NCBI GenBank assembly: GCA_958450365.1
Contig: CAUEEP010000742.1
Location: forward strand, 574,001 to 638,000
DNA length: 64,000 nt
Origin: Mesorhabditis belari
Taxonomy: Eukaryota; Nematoda; Chromadorea; Rhabditida; Rhabditidae
Direction: 5' to 3'
Position numbers and translations under genes: made by a program. Every line of letters begins with the position of its first letter. Position 1 is the first letter of the stretch. Below are positions 12,111-24,944 of this stretch, piece after piece. A model generated the notes under the pieces. That model was given only the letters and a program-made list of their open reading frames with translations. It did not search any database and was not told the DNA's origin.

Positions 12111-13819
12111 AAAGTACTCACAAAGAAATAGTTGCAGACAGCTTGTCAACAAATTTCCCAGAAGACCTCCCCAAAAACCCTTGACTTTCGAAAAGATCAA
12201 TGGATTATGAAAGGCACACAGAAATGCAAAAAAACACGAGACTACTCCCAGGGAGAACCCAATTTGAGTGGGGGGGGGTGAAAAGGTAAAAGTTTTTTTT
12301 TTCTTTTTTGCAGCTTTTCCCTTTAGAAAATTCCCTTTCTCTTCATTTAGAAAATGGGAAGAAAAATGGGGTTCTTGAAAAGGAAAAAGAAAAATAGAAT
12401 GCGAGAGTGATTGAATGAAAAAGAAAAAGGGAAAACAATGAGATGTTCACTTGTTTATGATGAAAATCTCATAATATTCAATTCCATTCAAAAAAAAAAA
12501 CTGGAACTTGCAATTTCTTGTCGAAAGATTAAAGGTTGAAGATTGAGTTGTTGGTTTTGGAAATTGGAAAAAATCTTACTTTTGTAAAACTAAATCGAAA
12601 AAATGGTTGCCATGATTTTTTTGTTTTTCAAGCACTTAAACCAGCTAATGGGATAAAACACAAAATTTCACTATGGCTCTATTTTTATTTTTTAGGTGAT
12701 TCAAAACGTGGCCTTGCTTAGACTTATAGTCGGCTTAAGCGGTTGGAAGAAACAAAATCAACTTGTTCTATTCAAAAAAAAAAAGTGTTTCAACTTGTGG
12801 TGAATCCATGCGCCATTTAAAGAGCTATGCTACGAATCTATAGGACATTTTTCATTTCCCTAAAAAGCCTTTTTCTTTCCCAAATGAAAGAATAAGGAAT
12901 TGCGTGTGGGAGGGTGTGTTTTGATTTCAAAACACAACTCACTACGGTTAATTCTCTTGCAAAAAGTGGCTCCATGTTCTGATGACGTCTAGAAAAGACA
13001 TCTTAAACCGCGTTTTTTCAACACGATCCTTGTTTAGAATCGTTTGCTAGACCTGGCTAGACCGGAATCCAATCAGAAACCAGGTCTTGGACTTCTGTAC
13101 ATTCTGGCAATTTTCGTGAGCCAGATCTGCAGCAAAGTCATGCTAGGAAAGGCCAGAAGCTAACTATGAGACTCAGACTTCTTGCCATTGCCTAAAGAAA
13201 AGCAATTTGACAACAGATGACATTGATAACGATGCGCATTTTAAAAATAAAAATCGAATGAAAATTTGTGAATTTTCTAGGAAAATCGCTTACTGAACGA
13301 AATTTTACTTACATGCTCATTCCGAAGACCAATCTAGTCAATTTACCAATTTCTTTTTTTTGCATGACGCCATTTGTGGGCTTTCTTCTCTAAACCCAAA
13401 TTGCAAAACCGGAACACAAAAAAAAAATGACTCAATTCATGCAGAGATCGAAATTGAGAAAGAAATTCCGAAAAAAATTTGGGTCGAATTCGTTTCATTT
13501 CCCTCTGAGTTCTTTTTGCGTTTTTCATGTGTCTTTTTTTTTCTATTGAAAACCGGGTCGGTAATTAACCGGGACTTGGGAACTAATTATTCACTAGGAT
13601 TCCTTTTTCTCTCATTTTTTTTTTCTTTTGAAAAAGATCCGAATGAGTTTGGCCTTTCCTATTTTCGTTGAACATCAATGAATGGATCGCAAAAAAAAAC
13701 GTCAAATTGGATCTGAACATCGTTTTTGAATGAAACCCAGAACTTCTGTGTGCGTTTTTTTTTAATAAACCGTATAATATTTATCATCAGTAGTCTTTCT
13801 TTGACTATCAACACCAAGA
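12111..13819. other. Intergenic DNA
   Basis: Apart from the duplicate of 12020-12110 at 12710-12790 and diverged CTGGTTT-rich motifs at 13040-13170, nothing is supported. GATAAA near 13795 on the minus strand could be the polyadenylation signal of the neighbouring gene. Confidence 0.4.
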
Positions 13820-16800
13820 TCAACATTTCCATTGCAACACTGAAACTCCATTCTGTGCAGTGGTGAAGAGGGAATCGTTTTTAGAGGAAACCTATGTAAA
13901 TTAAGAATTAATTCATTGTCTTTCAAATCCAAACGATTAGAGCTAAATGTGTTTAATTGCTTAGGAAAACAAGTCTCCTTGTTTTTTAAAAACCTCAGCT
14001 TCGGCTAGAATGATAAGACCGGGTTTCTCAAGGATCTTCAAGTTCAAAATTACTTGTGTAATCGGAGCCGCTCCAGCTCTCAACTCGTGAAATCCAGCCT
14101 CACAACTTTTCACCGGCGACGAATAGAGTCGAACTGTGCCATCTTGCCGCCCCAATACAACCAACGGATTTTTCTCGTTTCCACCCAAACACCCCGCTGT
14201 GACACTGCCTGTTGATGAGGCACCGATCGAAGCCTAAATCGATGCTCGATGAGCTGCACAAACTGAAGATCATCTAGTTTCGAATTTTCATTAGTTTTGT
14301 GTATTAAATAAGACTTTATTGTCTGTTCTTACCTCAAAACTCGCCACACAGTTCCCACTGGACCAACGAATTTGTCGAGCGTCCGCTGTTGTCACCGAAT
14401 CGCCTTGCAGTGAGACTAAAGCAAAGAATTTTCACGAAAATACTTAGCAACTTACAAAACAACAAATGTCCGATAGTTGTGGTGAATCGAAGCATTTGCC
14501 CGTCCTCAGAGAAATCGATGCAATTGACGGGTGATGGAAGGGTGGCGATTCGCGCGTGATTCGAATAAGTTTTTGAGGATGAAGATCGGAGTAAAAGAAC
14601 CGACGGTTCCTAAAAGAATTCTACTAGTTATTAAATGTTTACTTTTCCTTTTGAGTACTTTTGTGGAAACGGCGAGGATGTTCGATGTTGGCGAGAATCT
14701 CACTGTCACAATCGGCTGGGTGCTGTACTTGGAGTCGAAAAGAAGGCTTCTAAAAAAAAAATTGCAAGTGTCTGATGAAATCTGCTCCAGAGCCTACAAT
14801 AACTGATTTTAAGCTATAAATTTACTTCGAATTCCCATCAACGACAAGCACTCGACCCGACTCGGTCCCCAGCGCGATGTAGGCCCCACAATGGGAGTAC
14901 GAAGAGCCGGTGATTCCGTCCTGGAATCAAATTTCTGTATGAAAATTAGTCTTGAATCTCCTGTTCAATTACCTAGCTGGGCAAGAAGTTGCAAATGTTT
15001 TCGTACCTCGAAATATTTACTCCATATCAATCGCCGCTCCTCTGTGTCCCACACTTTAGCCAACCCAGATCTCGATGTGCATAAGAGACGGGGTGTATGG
15101 GGATTCACATTGATTGATGAGATCTCTTCATCGTCTCCCTGAAAAGGATACCGTAAAAATTCCTATCGAAACCGATGAGCTTGTATTTTTCAATCCTCCA
15201 AAATCAGCCAGCCGAAAAAGTAGTAGGCTGCAGATGAATCGAAAATTTTCTTCATAAAAACCACTTTACGTGATAGCCCTTGGCCTAAAACGTACGAAAA
15301 ACGCATTTAAAAGTGAAATAATTTTCGTCAAAGGTCAAAAGTCAATATTTCGTGGGGTCAGGGGGTGGGCATCTATTAGAGTTTTTACGATAATTGCCAA
15401 CCATTTCTCAAAACCAACCTCGACAACCAATTGAAAACCATTTTGCTGATCACCGTGGAAAATCTTATTGTCGCCAATCGAGATCAGCATCGATCCGTCA
15501 CGACAAACCGAAAGTGAACGAAGATTGATGCAGTTTTCGGGCAGCTAAAGTTTAGCTAATAGATTGCTTTGTTTAAGAAAAAAGTATTGTAGTTAGACTG
15601 CATCGGGACTTTGTTCTAAAACAAAGTTGTTATAAAACGCTTTTTTCTCACCAGAGCCACCAGAGCCTGGTCTTGGCCTGTCCTGGCTAGAATAGAAGCC
15701 AGACCTCAAGCTGGCTTCTGCTCTAGCTCTGGTTTTGTCTGATCTTTCGTGGCTAATAAGGCAGACCCTAGGTGTCTAGAAACCAGTAGAACAATCCTAT
15801 TGTGCTCTAAAATACCAATCAAATTCTCTCTGATGCATTAACTATCAGGTTTTCTCGGGTTGTACGTTTTGTTTTGAAATGAGTACACCAGAAGGAATGT
15901 TTTTTTTCGATTTTGCGAGCACAAACTACAAAAATTTAAAGCTTTATACCACAATCGGGACTCCGCTGCGTACAAAATCGGTCGTATCGAACGGATAGAG
16001 CATTTTCTGCACACCACCACTCACGAATTGCTCGGCAGAGATCATAGCTGAAAACAAGAGTTCATTTCCATAATATTTCTCGCTTACCCAATACGAGCAC
16101 TCCACCCGGGTGAATCCCTTGCTGAATACGCATCATTTTCCCACTTTTCACGTTCCATTGCGAGATTGAACCGTTCGAATCGCCGACAACAACCGTTGAC
16201 TCGTCGGGGAAACAAATTGAGAGAACAGCTTTTGGTCGATCTCTGCCCTAAAATTCTTGCCTGTCGTTCGAAAAGTTATTTCCTACTGTTAAACAAAAAA
16301 GTCTATTCCCAATCCTGGTGTTTTTTACCTCAAAAGTGGCACTGATCTTGTCGAGAGTCTGTTTCCGAATATCAAGTGTCCAGAAAGAGAAATGCCCTTT
16401 GCCATATTGAATGATCGAGTTACGTTGATGGGAATGGAAGTGGAGACCCGTCGTTGAATCGCTTGCACTCTACAAAACACACGATTCAATCGACTCAACG
16501 GACAAACCTTTGCCTCGGCAACTTTCTTCTTTTGATTCCAATCCCAAACGGTCAACATGTGCTGATAGCCCTCGTCGACACAAGCCAGCAGAGCTTAAAT
16601 ATTTGTAGACTTTGAATTGATTGTAGGGCGTATACCCCCTCCATCAGCCTGAGAGAAAGCCAGCGATGAGATCGATCGCTCAAACCAGTGATCGAATGTC
16701 CCGATCACATGTAGGGTTGTCAATGAGACAGAGTCCCACAATCTAGAAAGAAAAATACCATTATAGAAATTATAGAAAGTCAGTTTCAAAGAAATGTTAG

Positions 16801-19483
16801 AAGTTAAACGTACCTGACATGAGCTTGTGTCTCCCCGGTGCACAAGGCCACTTCGGAGTCGTGTGGAGGAGAGACCGGGGATCTTGTTCTTCCATTTGAT
16901 CGCCCTAATGTATGCCTTGAAGTCTGCCCGCTGGCGACGATTCGACGATTCGGATGCATAGCAATTCTAAGAAAAATCGTGTAACTGTTTTAACCTTTAA
17001 AACCCACGATCGAATTTCCGATGTGTGTTGGGTGTAATGTCGTTGACAATGATCCTCTCGATTGTAGAGAACGGCAAGTGTTCCCACCGGATACACAATC
17101 TCCGCGGTCAACAGTTGATGCACACAATCACCGGTCTCTTTGATTGAAAGGCCTAGATCATAAAAAAAATGAAAGAAAATTATAAGTTATTTGGGGATGT
17201 AGTTAAAACAGCGCCGTCAAATTTCTCATGATCCAAAAAACCAAACCGGCTCAAGTATACCAAAAAATCCCTTGCTTCCTTGGCTAAATGATGGGTGAAA
17301 CAGTTTTTTTTAAAAAGTCATAGATAAAAAAAAGCACTCAAAATCTCTAAAGATATTCAGTTAACCAACTGCTTATCATAAAATTAGCACTCAAAATTAA
17401 TCTCAAAAGATATTCTGTTAACCGATCTCAATCGACACAAATTTTGAACGCTAATTTTATCTATGAAATATTAGATTAGAATATTAGAAAACTTTTTTCA
17501 CCATCATGTAGCCAAGAAAGCAAGGATTTTTTTTTCGTATAAAACTTTGTATAAAAAGCCAGCTTGGTTTTTTGGATTGTGAGAAATTTGACGGCGTTGT
17601 TTTTAACGTTTTCTATTCGGCGCTTTTTTTAACTAGATCCCGTTATTTGTTTAACTTACCATACACCCAATCAATACGTGGTGATAGGCCGGGCGGGGGT
17701 GGTTGTTCTTGATGCAAATTCCATTCGGTCACCTCTTCAGGCACTGGCACCGCAACCGTTCTCCCGTTCACCATCACGTGAAGAATGTGAGTTGATGGAG
17801 TGAATGTTGGCTCCTTTGGCACTGTACTGTAAACAAAATCATTGAGTTAATGGGTTTTTTTAAACTTTTTTTTTTGTGTTCAAATGCTATTACACCAACC
17901 TAAAAGCTGTCATGCTTGTGTAATTTAAATCAACACAAAACCCTTACTTTCTCAACAATCTCGACGATGCCAAACTGTTGTAGGAGGGGCTACGAGTACT
18001 ACAAATAACACAATACGACAATCACTCGAACAATTCGATCGACAAACCTCACTCCTCGGCCAACCGTTGACGCATTCGGAATTCCCAGATTTGCCGAAAC
18101 AAGGCTAAAAGTAAAGAGCTTTAATAAATAATGATTGGTTTTAAAAATAGAGTGATTTCTTTACCTCTGCGTCGAAGCAGTCTTGTTGATCGAGTTGGCG
18201 GATTGTTTTCGGGAAAGTGGAGAGAAAGTTGAAGAGGGCTAAACGGGTTTTATCTTAAACTATAAAGCCAACACCAGAGCTTTAACTTTTTAGTACAACC
18301 AATGACCTATGATGAAATGACACCATTTTCTTTAAGTTTAGCTAGAAATTGTAGCATTCGACCACAATGAACTTTTCGTGCTGTACCTTTCTTCGAAACT
18401 TCTTCGGCGTGCCATTTATCGGCTCACCCTCTGACTGTTTGTATTCAGTTGTCAATAGTTTAGTTGTTTTTTTTCTAAATAATCCGTACCTGCGTTTGAT
18501 TGCTCTGCGCATCTTTCATATCATAAGAGGACATCCACTTTCGAATTGGAGAGCCTAAAAGATGGCAATGATTTTGGTGTTTCACTATGGCAGATATGAT
18601 CGACAAAATTTACAGCCTCTAACGCACCTCTCGGACTTCTGCCCATCGACACGTTGACAAGGGTGGAGATCGGGCGAAAAGTATGGTTCTGTAAAAAGTC
18701 CTTTTTCCGTTTAATTCCATTTTTTTTGAACCTCATCAACTCCCGCGGGAACATATAGAGATTGAGTCATCGGATTCGTTGTCGTGGTGGTTGAAGCAGA
18801 ACTGATCGATGATCTTGAGGGGGATTGATGCACTGAAAGTAAACAAATGCATCATTCGGTTAATAAATCAATCAGTTTTAGTCAAATGACAGGAAAAAAA
18901 ATCGTAGTTTAACAAATCGACAAAGTTTCATTTATTGCAGTAACTGGAAACAAGAAGGCGCTTACTATTAGAGAGCTGATAATACCAAAAAACTAGACTG
19001 TGGTTCAATTCAACAATTATATCACCTGTCCTGTGCGGACTCCTTCGATGGGTCGAAGTTTGGCTCTCACTCACTCCATCACCCTCCAGCTTGGCCAAAC
19101 GTCGGAGAACATCGGCCATTGAGGCTCGGAGCACAAGCTAAAAACAACTCCTAGTGATTTTCGTATTTTAATAATCTCACCAATTCCCCATTCTGAGCCT
19201 CCACCTGGACCTCGAGCTCTGTGATCTTTTGCTGAAGAGCCACAGTGTTTTCGTTGTTGTTACCCAAACCGTCATCTGAATATAAAAATTGAATAAAATG
19301 CAATGTTAAAGTGCACTTTATCTTGGTTTTTAATCTTTTGTATAACCAACTTCGATGCAGCTTTTTCTTACACCAATCTGGATCCAAAAATGTCATCAAA
19401 AGGATCAAAATTCCCCCGAATAAGAAAATATAGAAAAAGATGATATAAATCGTTGAAATCAGGGACTCAATGATACCAAACAT
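13820..19483 (-). CDS. elp-1: EML/EMAP-like microtubule-associated protein
   Basis: It belongs to the echinoderm microtubule-associated-protein-like family, which binds microtubules. I join 25 exons with matching phases: 19483-19372, 19275-19181, 19137-19026, 18832-18732, 18688-18628, 18554-18490, 18238-18165, 18104-18048, 17998-17948, 17826-17660, 17152-17008, 16966-16814, 16742-16636, 16593-16508, 16469-16329, 16247-16088, 16047-15950, 15544-15419, 15138-15007, 14920-14826, 14749-14659, 14609-14456, 14415-14333, 14233-14054, 13891-13820, giving 905 aa, close to other EMLs. Residues about 45-88 form the trimerising coiled coil (MADVLRRLAKLE). A Ser/Pro-rich linker follows to about 243, then HELP (WVYG, LAVLYNRE, about 243-347), then WD/TAPE repeats (HVRLWDSVS, MLTVWDWNQK, VVVGDSNGSISQWN) ending LQWKC. 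Donors GTTGGT and GTACTC are non-consensus. Exon 1 is strongly hydrophobic (see findings). A different first exon upstream cannot be excluded. Confidence 0.88.
15149..15403. mobile_element. Inverted-repeat element in an elp-1 intron
   Basis: Ends ATACCGTAAAAATTC and AGTTTTTACGATAATT, with the internal motif ATAGCCCTTGGCC, match the element at 25942-26393. It explains the large intron 15139-15418. Confidence 0.5.
17196..17612. mobile_element. Foldback element in an elp-1 intron
   Basis: The arm at about 17200-17300 (GCCGTCAAATTTCTCATGAT) is the inverse of the arm at about 17500-17605 (TGTGAGAAATTTGACGGCG). It is AT-rich and non-coding, and sits in the 507-bp intron before the second HELP exon. 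Confidence 0.6.
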
Positions 19484-20261
19484 GATTGAATTTTGTTGAA
19501 AATATTGAAATGATCAATGCAGTGGATGAAAGAGTGACATCGATAAGCACAGGAAGGGATGACTCGATTGGTAAACAAAAGAAAAAAAAAAGATATTCAA
19601 CCGTTTTGAAAAGGGGAAAGCATATAACGTAGATGAATCGTTTCATATTAGTGCTGTAAACATTGACTCAAAAAGGTTGCTCGGTGTTGCTTTAGGCTTT
19701 CTGAAGATGTTAGACTATTAGACTATTAGACTATTAGATGTTAGACTTGTTTCTGCACTTTTTGCTCAAAATGCACTCTTTCTGGCAGGCTATTAGATCG
19801 CCTCTTTCGACTAATTTGTTTCCTAAAGAGTGCATTAGAAAGCTATCGTAATTTAACTCAAAATAGATGCAACATGAAGATCTTTTTCAACAAATTCAGC
19901 CAATTGCGCCCATCCATTTAGCTACAAACAATCGCTAAATTTGGAGCCAAGCTTTCTTTTTTTATACCCTCATGAACATCTAAAAGATCAAAGGAAAAGC
20001 GATAAGAGCTCTTTTTTCAGGGGTCTAGGGAAAAAAACATGAAAAAAATTTCAACTTTAGCTCAAGCAGTGAATTTTTGATGAAAACAAGGATCAGTTTA
20101 TGCCCATGCTCAGCTTAGTTAAAGTAATAAGAGTACAAATAGAATAGAATGGTTATGGCGAAGGTTATGGCTCAAGGGTTAGAATGATAAAAAAAATTAA
20201 TTAATATATCAATCAAAGAATTGGAGAGTGATAAAATTTAGCTAATACATCACGCAAAATG
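19484..20261. other. Intergenic DNA upstream of elp-1
   Basis: This should hold the elp-1 promoter, but no motif is convincing. A short TTAGACTATTAGACTA repeat lies at about 19708-19745. Confidence 0.4.
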
Positions 20262-20661
20262 TCACCCACTTGATATTGTTGTCGTTGTTGCGTTTGGGTG
20301 TACCGGTGGTCGGGCTCGCATACGGGGAGTGGCAGAATTGAAAGAAGAAAAAGACGATGGGGAGAGGGTGGACGAATCGGAAGTGGATGTGGTTGTGAGG
20401 AGTGATGGAGGAGAAGGCCTCACTCTTCCCAAAAGAGCCGAAAATGGAGAGGGTTTTTGTGGCCCTCCTTTCTCCTTTTCCTTCATCTCTTTCATCTCCA
20501 CACCCAACTTTTCCCCATTCGCTTCTCCAGGTGACCCCATTGTCAATTTCCTTTCAGCGCTCATTTCTTTCATCGCGTTTTTCCCCTCGTGCTGCCCGCC
20601 ATTTGACAACGCCTCCACCACCTCGATGATCGGCTCGTGCTGCCGGGAAATTTTCCGAATT
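20262..20661 (-). CDS. Orphan terminal exon, disordered protein C-terminus
   Basis: A minus-strand exon follows a good acceptor (ATATTTTAG at 20662) and runs open to a TGA at 20262. It encodes about 133 residues: a start like IRKISRQHEPIIEVVEAL, a Lys/Glu-rich stretch (EMKEMKEKEK), then a Ser/Thr/Pro-rich tail. Base composition is far more GC-rich than the surroundings, as expected of coding DNA here. No start codon or upstream exon could be found; the next 4 kb upstream is transposon-like, so the gene may be split by insertions or truncated. No domain is recognised. A weaker plus-strand frame over the same DNA looks like its shadow. Confidence 0.4.
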
Positions 20662-20783
20662 CTAAAATATTTTAACTGATTACGTAAATAAATCTTGAAA
20701 GAAAATTAGAAATAGAAATAGAAATAAAAATAGAAACGATTGCATGCTAGAAGAAATGAGTAAATCTACCGGTACTAGTTTAC

Positions 20784-21404
20784 TATGCCTTGCTTTTTTC
20801 CTTCAAAACCACTTCTGCTGGGGTAGTTTTAGGCGTAGATTCCGAAAAACACAACAAGAGCTTGGGAAAAGGCGTTTTAAGCCGAGTTTCGGGGCTTTAA
20901 AGTGCGCGCTTCTATAGTGTACTTACTATATGGAAGCCCAAGGTATCGAATATTGGGGCAATTTTCAAGGGCAAAACTAAAGCCAAAACCATTTCTAACC
21001 ACTAAATATTCATTTTCTAACTTAAATTGACTGGTAGAGGTAAAAAGAAATTGAAAAAATATTTTTTTTTGGGATTTTGACTCGTGCGTGGGACCACATC
21101 GTCAAAATTTTGTTCCAATTTGATTAGAAACATAATCAGTAGGTTAAATTATGCTTTTGGTGTTTTTTTTGGCTTCATAAAATGTTTTGAGAGACCATTT
21201 TTAGACCTTTTCCCTATATGTATCGCTCTCATCACACGGTATGAGCGCGTACTTTCGAGCCCCGAAACTTGGCTTAAAACGCCTTTTGCCAAGCTCTCGT
21301 TTGTTTTTCGGAATCTCCGCATAAAACTACCTCAGAAGTGTTTTCGAAAGAAAAAAAATTAGGCTTCCCAAATAGACTAGTGCCAATCTACCACAAGGCA
21401 TTGT
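20784..21404. mobile_element. Inverted-repeat element, about 620 bp
   Basis: Long imperfect terminal inverted repeats: the left arm has ATGCCTTG, GATTCCGAAAAAC and AGGCGTTTTAAGCC; the right arm contains their inverses (GGCTTAAAACGCC, GTTTTTCGGAATC, CAAGGCATTG). The centre is non-coding. Confidence 0.65.
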
Positions 21405-22046
21405 CAATTATTGTAGAAAAGTTAAAACAATACAATGGTAATAGAAAAGAATTCCTGCAAAAAGTTTATAAAGTTTGAGAAAATCCTAGAGAAAAGCTGA
21501 TAATGGATAAGATCGGGATATAACAAGATATCGATAAGGATACAAATAAGAAACTCGAGACTATCCTGCTATATCTCAAGCTATCTTTTTTCTATTTCTA
21601 AATCAAAAAATCAATTCGTCAAATGAGCAGGCTTAAACATTTTAGCGCCAAGGATGGGTTGCGTAGCTGATCAGGTTTAAGATTCAAAAGAAAAAAAAAA
21701 AAAGGAGAAAACCCCGAAAGACCCCGTTATCAGAAATTTCATGAAGGTAGTCAAAAAAAGAAAGGTTCACACCGTGATTCTATCATTTTTTTTCTTCTTC
21801 TTCTTCTTCTAGAACTTGGCAAAATTGTGTGATGTAGTTTTGTCTACACATCAATATTTTGAAAACAAACATTTATCGATTTCTTTTCTCGACATAAAAA
21901 TGTCAAAAGTTTTTCAAAATACATTCAACTTGTTTCTACAGGACTGTGAAATACGTGAAATACAAATAAGTGAAATTTTTGGTGCAACTTTTGCGATTGC
22001 AATTCGAAACTTTGGCTAAAGATATTTTCCATACGTTCAAAAGCTA
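21405..22046. other. Intergenic DNA
   Basis: A polypyrimidine tract (TTCTTCTTCTTCTTC) near 21790 precedes an open stretch without recognisable homology. Nothing is supported. Confidence 0.35.
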
Positions 22047-22568
22047 TTAGGTTGATGCATAAGTGTTTTTGTTCCTTTTCGTCTGCCGTTTCAAGCCAAC
22101 AAATGCATCAATTAAACTACGGTTGATTTCATTAGAAAAACGAATTATTTTTCTGCAAAATAACATTAAAACGGGTTTAAAAATATTTAATGCCTGGATT
22201 TTCTTGCGAGTATGAAGTCGGGTAGTCAAAAAGGGCTAACTCGATGATGCGGTTTAGACACCTTAGCTAAAGAAAACCTATCTTCGTGTCAATAGATAAA
22301 AGATAGAGAAAAAAAAACGTTTGATATTTCGCCAAAATTTCAGAGAAATTCATTCAGCCAATTTTTCCGTAGAGTTTTTATAGATTTTTACGAAAAAGGC
22401 GTTTTTCACTCTCGAATTTGCTTGAAAGTGAACCGAAATTCATTTAAAAAGATGCAAATTGAACAAAAAAAACACTTTTTTTATAGAGCAAACTATAGAT
22501 TAATTCGTGAATTCGTTACTTTTTAACAAAAGTACGAAAAAAACGAAAAGACTTATGCATCAACCTAA
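22047..22568. mobile_element. Mariner-type MITE
   Basis: Terminal inverted repeats TTAGGTTGATGCATAAGTG and its inverse, flanked by TA on both sides, give the classic mariner end and target duplication. The 522-bp interior has no transposase. Confidence 0.8.
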
Positions 22569-22865
22569 TATATTAATGAAACAAAACTTATTAAAAAACA
22601 TTCTTTACTATAAAAAATGTCATAATAGAAGTTGCTAACTTTAGAATCAAATAAACCAAAAAAAGCATTTATTTCGCTTCTGTTGGTCGTCGACCCTTTT
22701 GATAGTTGAAATCAGAAAATTTTTTACAAAAGCTCTTTTTTGAAAAGTGTTGAATGCGATTTTGGAAAATTAAGATTTTTCTACAAAATAAGCCATAAAC
22801 CAAAGAAAAAAAAAAGCTTAAAAATCAAAAGATTTTCCAAGCGATTGTGAATGTGAAAAAGAAAT

Positions 22866-23171
22866 GTGGGGGTGGGACAAATGCGACCTTTTTTTTGCGC
22901 ACCTGGACATTTGCGCACCTTTTTTTTTTGCTGTAAAAGGCCTTAGAGCTTCGAAAATATTTGCATATAGGGGAATCGTATGCGTAGATTCCGAATTTCG
23001 ACAAATCAGACCTCGCTGACACGTTAAATTTTGGCTAAAAGGCAAAAACTACGCAACTTAACGCTTTTCCGCTTTGAAGCTCTACGACCTTTCCTAAGGC
23101 CTTTTCCAGCAAAAAAAAAAGGTGCGCAAATGTCCAGGTGCGCAAAAAAGGTCGCATTTGTCCCACCCCCC
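22866..23171. mobile_element. MITE of the GCGCACC family
   Basis: The left end GGGGGTGGGACAAATGCGACC, then GCGCACCTGGACATTTGCGC, is mirrored exactly at the right end. A second inner pair (GGCCTTAGAGCTTCG and its counterpart) follows. About 306 bp, non-coding. Relatives: 43353-43876 and the solo end at 8384-8470. Confidence 0.75.
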
Positions 23172-23693
23172 CCAAAATGTCAGAGCAAAACCTTGACACC
23201 ATTAAAAGAATCGTATCGGAAAGTTGTTCAAAGTTGATTTCGGTTTAGAAAAATGAATGTCCTTGGGTAAAAATATGCGAATTTTAAGTTAATTTCAAGA
23301 ATTAACGTCTGGAGCGCGTAAAAAAATGACTTTTTACGAAATTTCATGTATTTTTTAGTCAACTTCTATGTGCAAAAGTGGATTTTGTAGCAGAAATAAA
23401 GAGAAATTTAAGGCAAAAGTTGATCCTAAGAATTTGGGCATAGTGACGGAAAGAAATCGAAAATCGGCTCAGTCGACGGCCCGGGGTCCGAAAACCTTCT
23501 ACTGAGAGGGTTTGCTAGGCGGAGAGCGATTGTGAGCGCGCACAAAGAACACAAAGTCATTTACAGTTCTTCTTTTGCTTTGTAACTGGTATAGAAAGAA
23601 GATATAGAAAGAAGAAAGCTGTAAATTTGTACCCAAGAGTTTTCGGGATCGGGCAATCGATTGGGAGTATTCATTTTGAGAAAACGAATCGAT

Positions 23694-24147
23694 ATACCGT
23701 ATTTTCTCTAATAGTAGTGCACCCAAAGCTTCGCCTAAATTGCTCGAAATCTCGAAAAGCGCTTATCAGAACCTATCGATGTGGGGTCGGAAAATGTAGC
23801 TGACAATGAGATCTTGCCGGTGATTCAAGTGTTGAGCTTCTGTGAAAACTTGGAAAATGTAAAATAGTCATCAACTAGGCTCACCGGCAAATATTAGGGA
23901 AATAGATCAGTCTGATCTACTAGCCTAACCTGGAATAATATACCGTCTTCTCTCTAATAGCAGTGCACCCAAAGCTTCGCCTAAATTCCTTGAAATCTCG
24001 AAAAGCGCTTATCAGAACCGATCGATGTGGGGTATCTGACGATGAGATCTTGTGGGAGATTTGAGTATTGAGCTTCTGTGAAAACTTTGAAAGCTGTAAA
24101 ATTGTCACCAACTTGGCTCGCTGGAGTGCACTACTATTAGAGAAAAT
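23694..24147. mobile_element. Dimeric inverted-repeat element
   Basis: Outer ends TACCGTATTTTCTCTAATAG and CTATTAGAGAAAATA are inverse. Inside are two direct half-units of about 220 bp, each with CAAAGCTTCGCCTAAATT and GTGGGGT, separated by GGTTAGGCTAGTAGATCAGA-like sequence read on the opposite strand. The same dimer recurs at 34905-35311 and 58109-58571. Confidence 0.7.
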
Positions 24148-24451
24148 AAGTTAATTGAATAAAAAAAGGTGTTTAAAGCTTTGAAACTTTTGAATTGACA
24201 AAAAACGAACGCCTTGGCTTTGACGCTTGTTTCTCATTCATAGCAAATGGTGAAAAGGGAAAAGGAAAAAAAAGATTTCTTATCCAGATTCGAAAATTCT
24301 CTTAAACGATCGAACTTCTAGGAAAAAACGTTAATCACTTTATCTATAGAGAAACCTCAACGCCACCAAAAAAAGAAATATTTCTAGAAAATTGAGTTTT
24401 TTTTTTTGCCAAGTCACCAAAAATAGTAGTTTATAAATATTTCGAAATCCA

Positions 24452-24609
24452 GTCGAACCTCTCTATAACAAAACTCGATATAACGTAAACCTCTATATAA
24501 CGTAAGGCGTGACCGGTCCCGGCTGACGTTAAGCTATATAAAACGGTACTCTATATAACGTAAGCTATAGCCGTCCCGTGAGTTACGTTATAGAGAGGTT
24601 CGACTGTAT
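24452..24609. mobile_element. Small palindromic MITE, pogo/Tigger-like ends
   Basis: CAGTCGAACCTCTCTATAAC at the left is mirrored by GTTATAGAGAGGTTCGACTG at the right, with internal TATATAACGTAA repeats. The end sequence resembles Tc1/mariner superfamily (pogo-like) elements; that assignment is from general knowledge. The copy is cut on the right by a LINE-tail fragment (AAAGTGCGAAAACGACATGA). Confidence 0.65.
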
Positions 24610-24944
24610 TTAGAAAGAAGTAAAGTGCGAAAACGACATGAAAAATGTACCAGATAAAAGATAAAAAATATAATTTTTTGGTGAAAAATGTGTAAACGCA
24701 CCCTTTCCAATGCACTGAATTCGTCATATTCATAAAAAACGAATTTCCATTAGAAAATAGAAAAGTTTAATGGGCTCAATGCACCAGAAAAAGTGTGTTT
24801 CCGTTTTTCGTTTGCATAAATTCCATCAAATAAACTTTTAAATCAAATTTTTCATTGCATTTTCAACAAAAAAAAAAACATTTATTATACAAATAATCGT
24901 AAAATTTTCATTTTTGCATTAAGTAAATCTTCTAGTATTCATTA

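Noticed and set aside
11645..12121. 158-codon minus-strand frame
   Set aside because: Mostly a 24-bp repeat (RMLVRPSS) plus a segment duplicated at 12710; no domain or splice structure.
13343..13671. Overlapping 61- and 103-codon frames downstream of elp-1
   Set aside because: Phe-rich, A/T-run-rich translations with no splice context or homology.
20329..20679. Plus-strand frame starting MAELKEEKDD
   Set aside because: Its second half translates to low-complexity Phe/Ser. The opposite strand has a proper splice acceptor and more protein-like composition.
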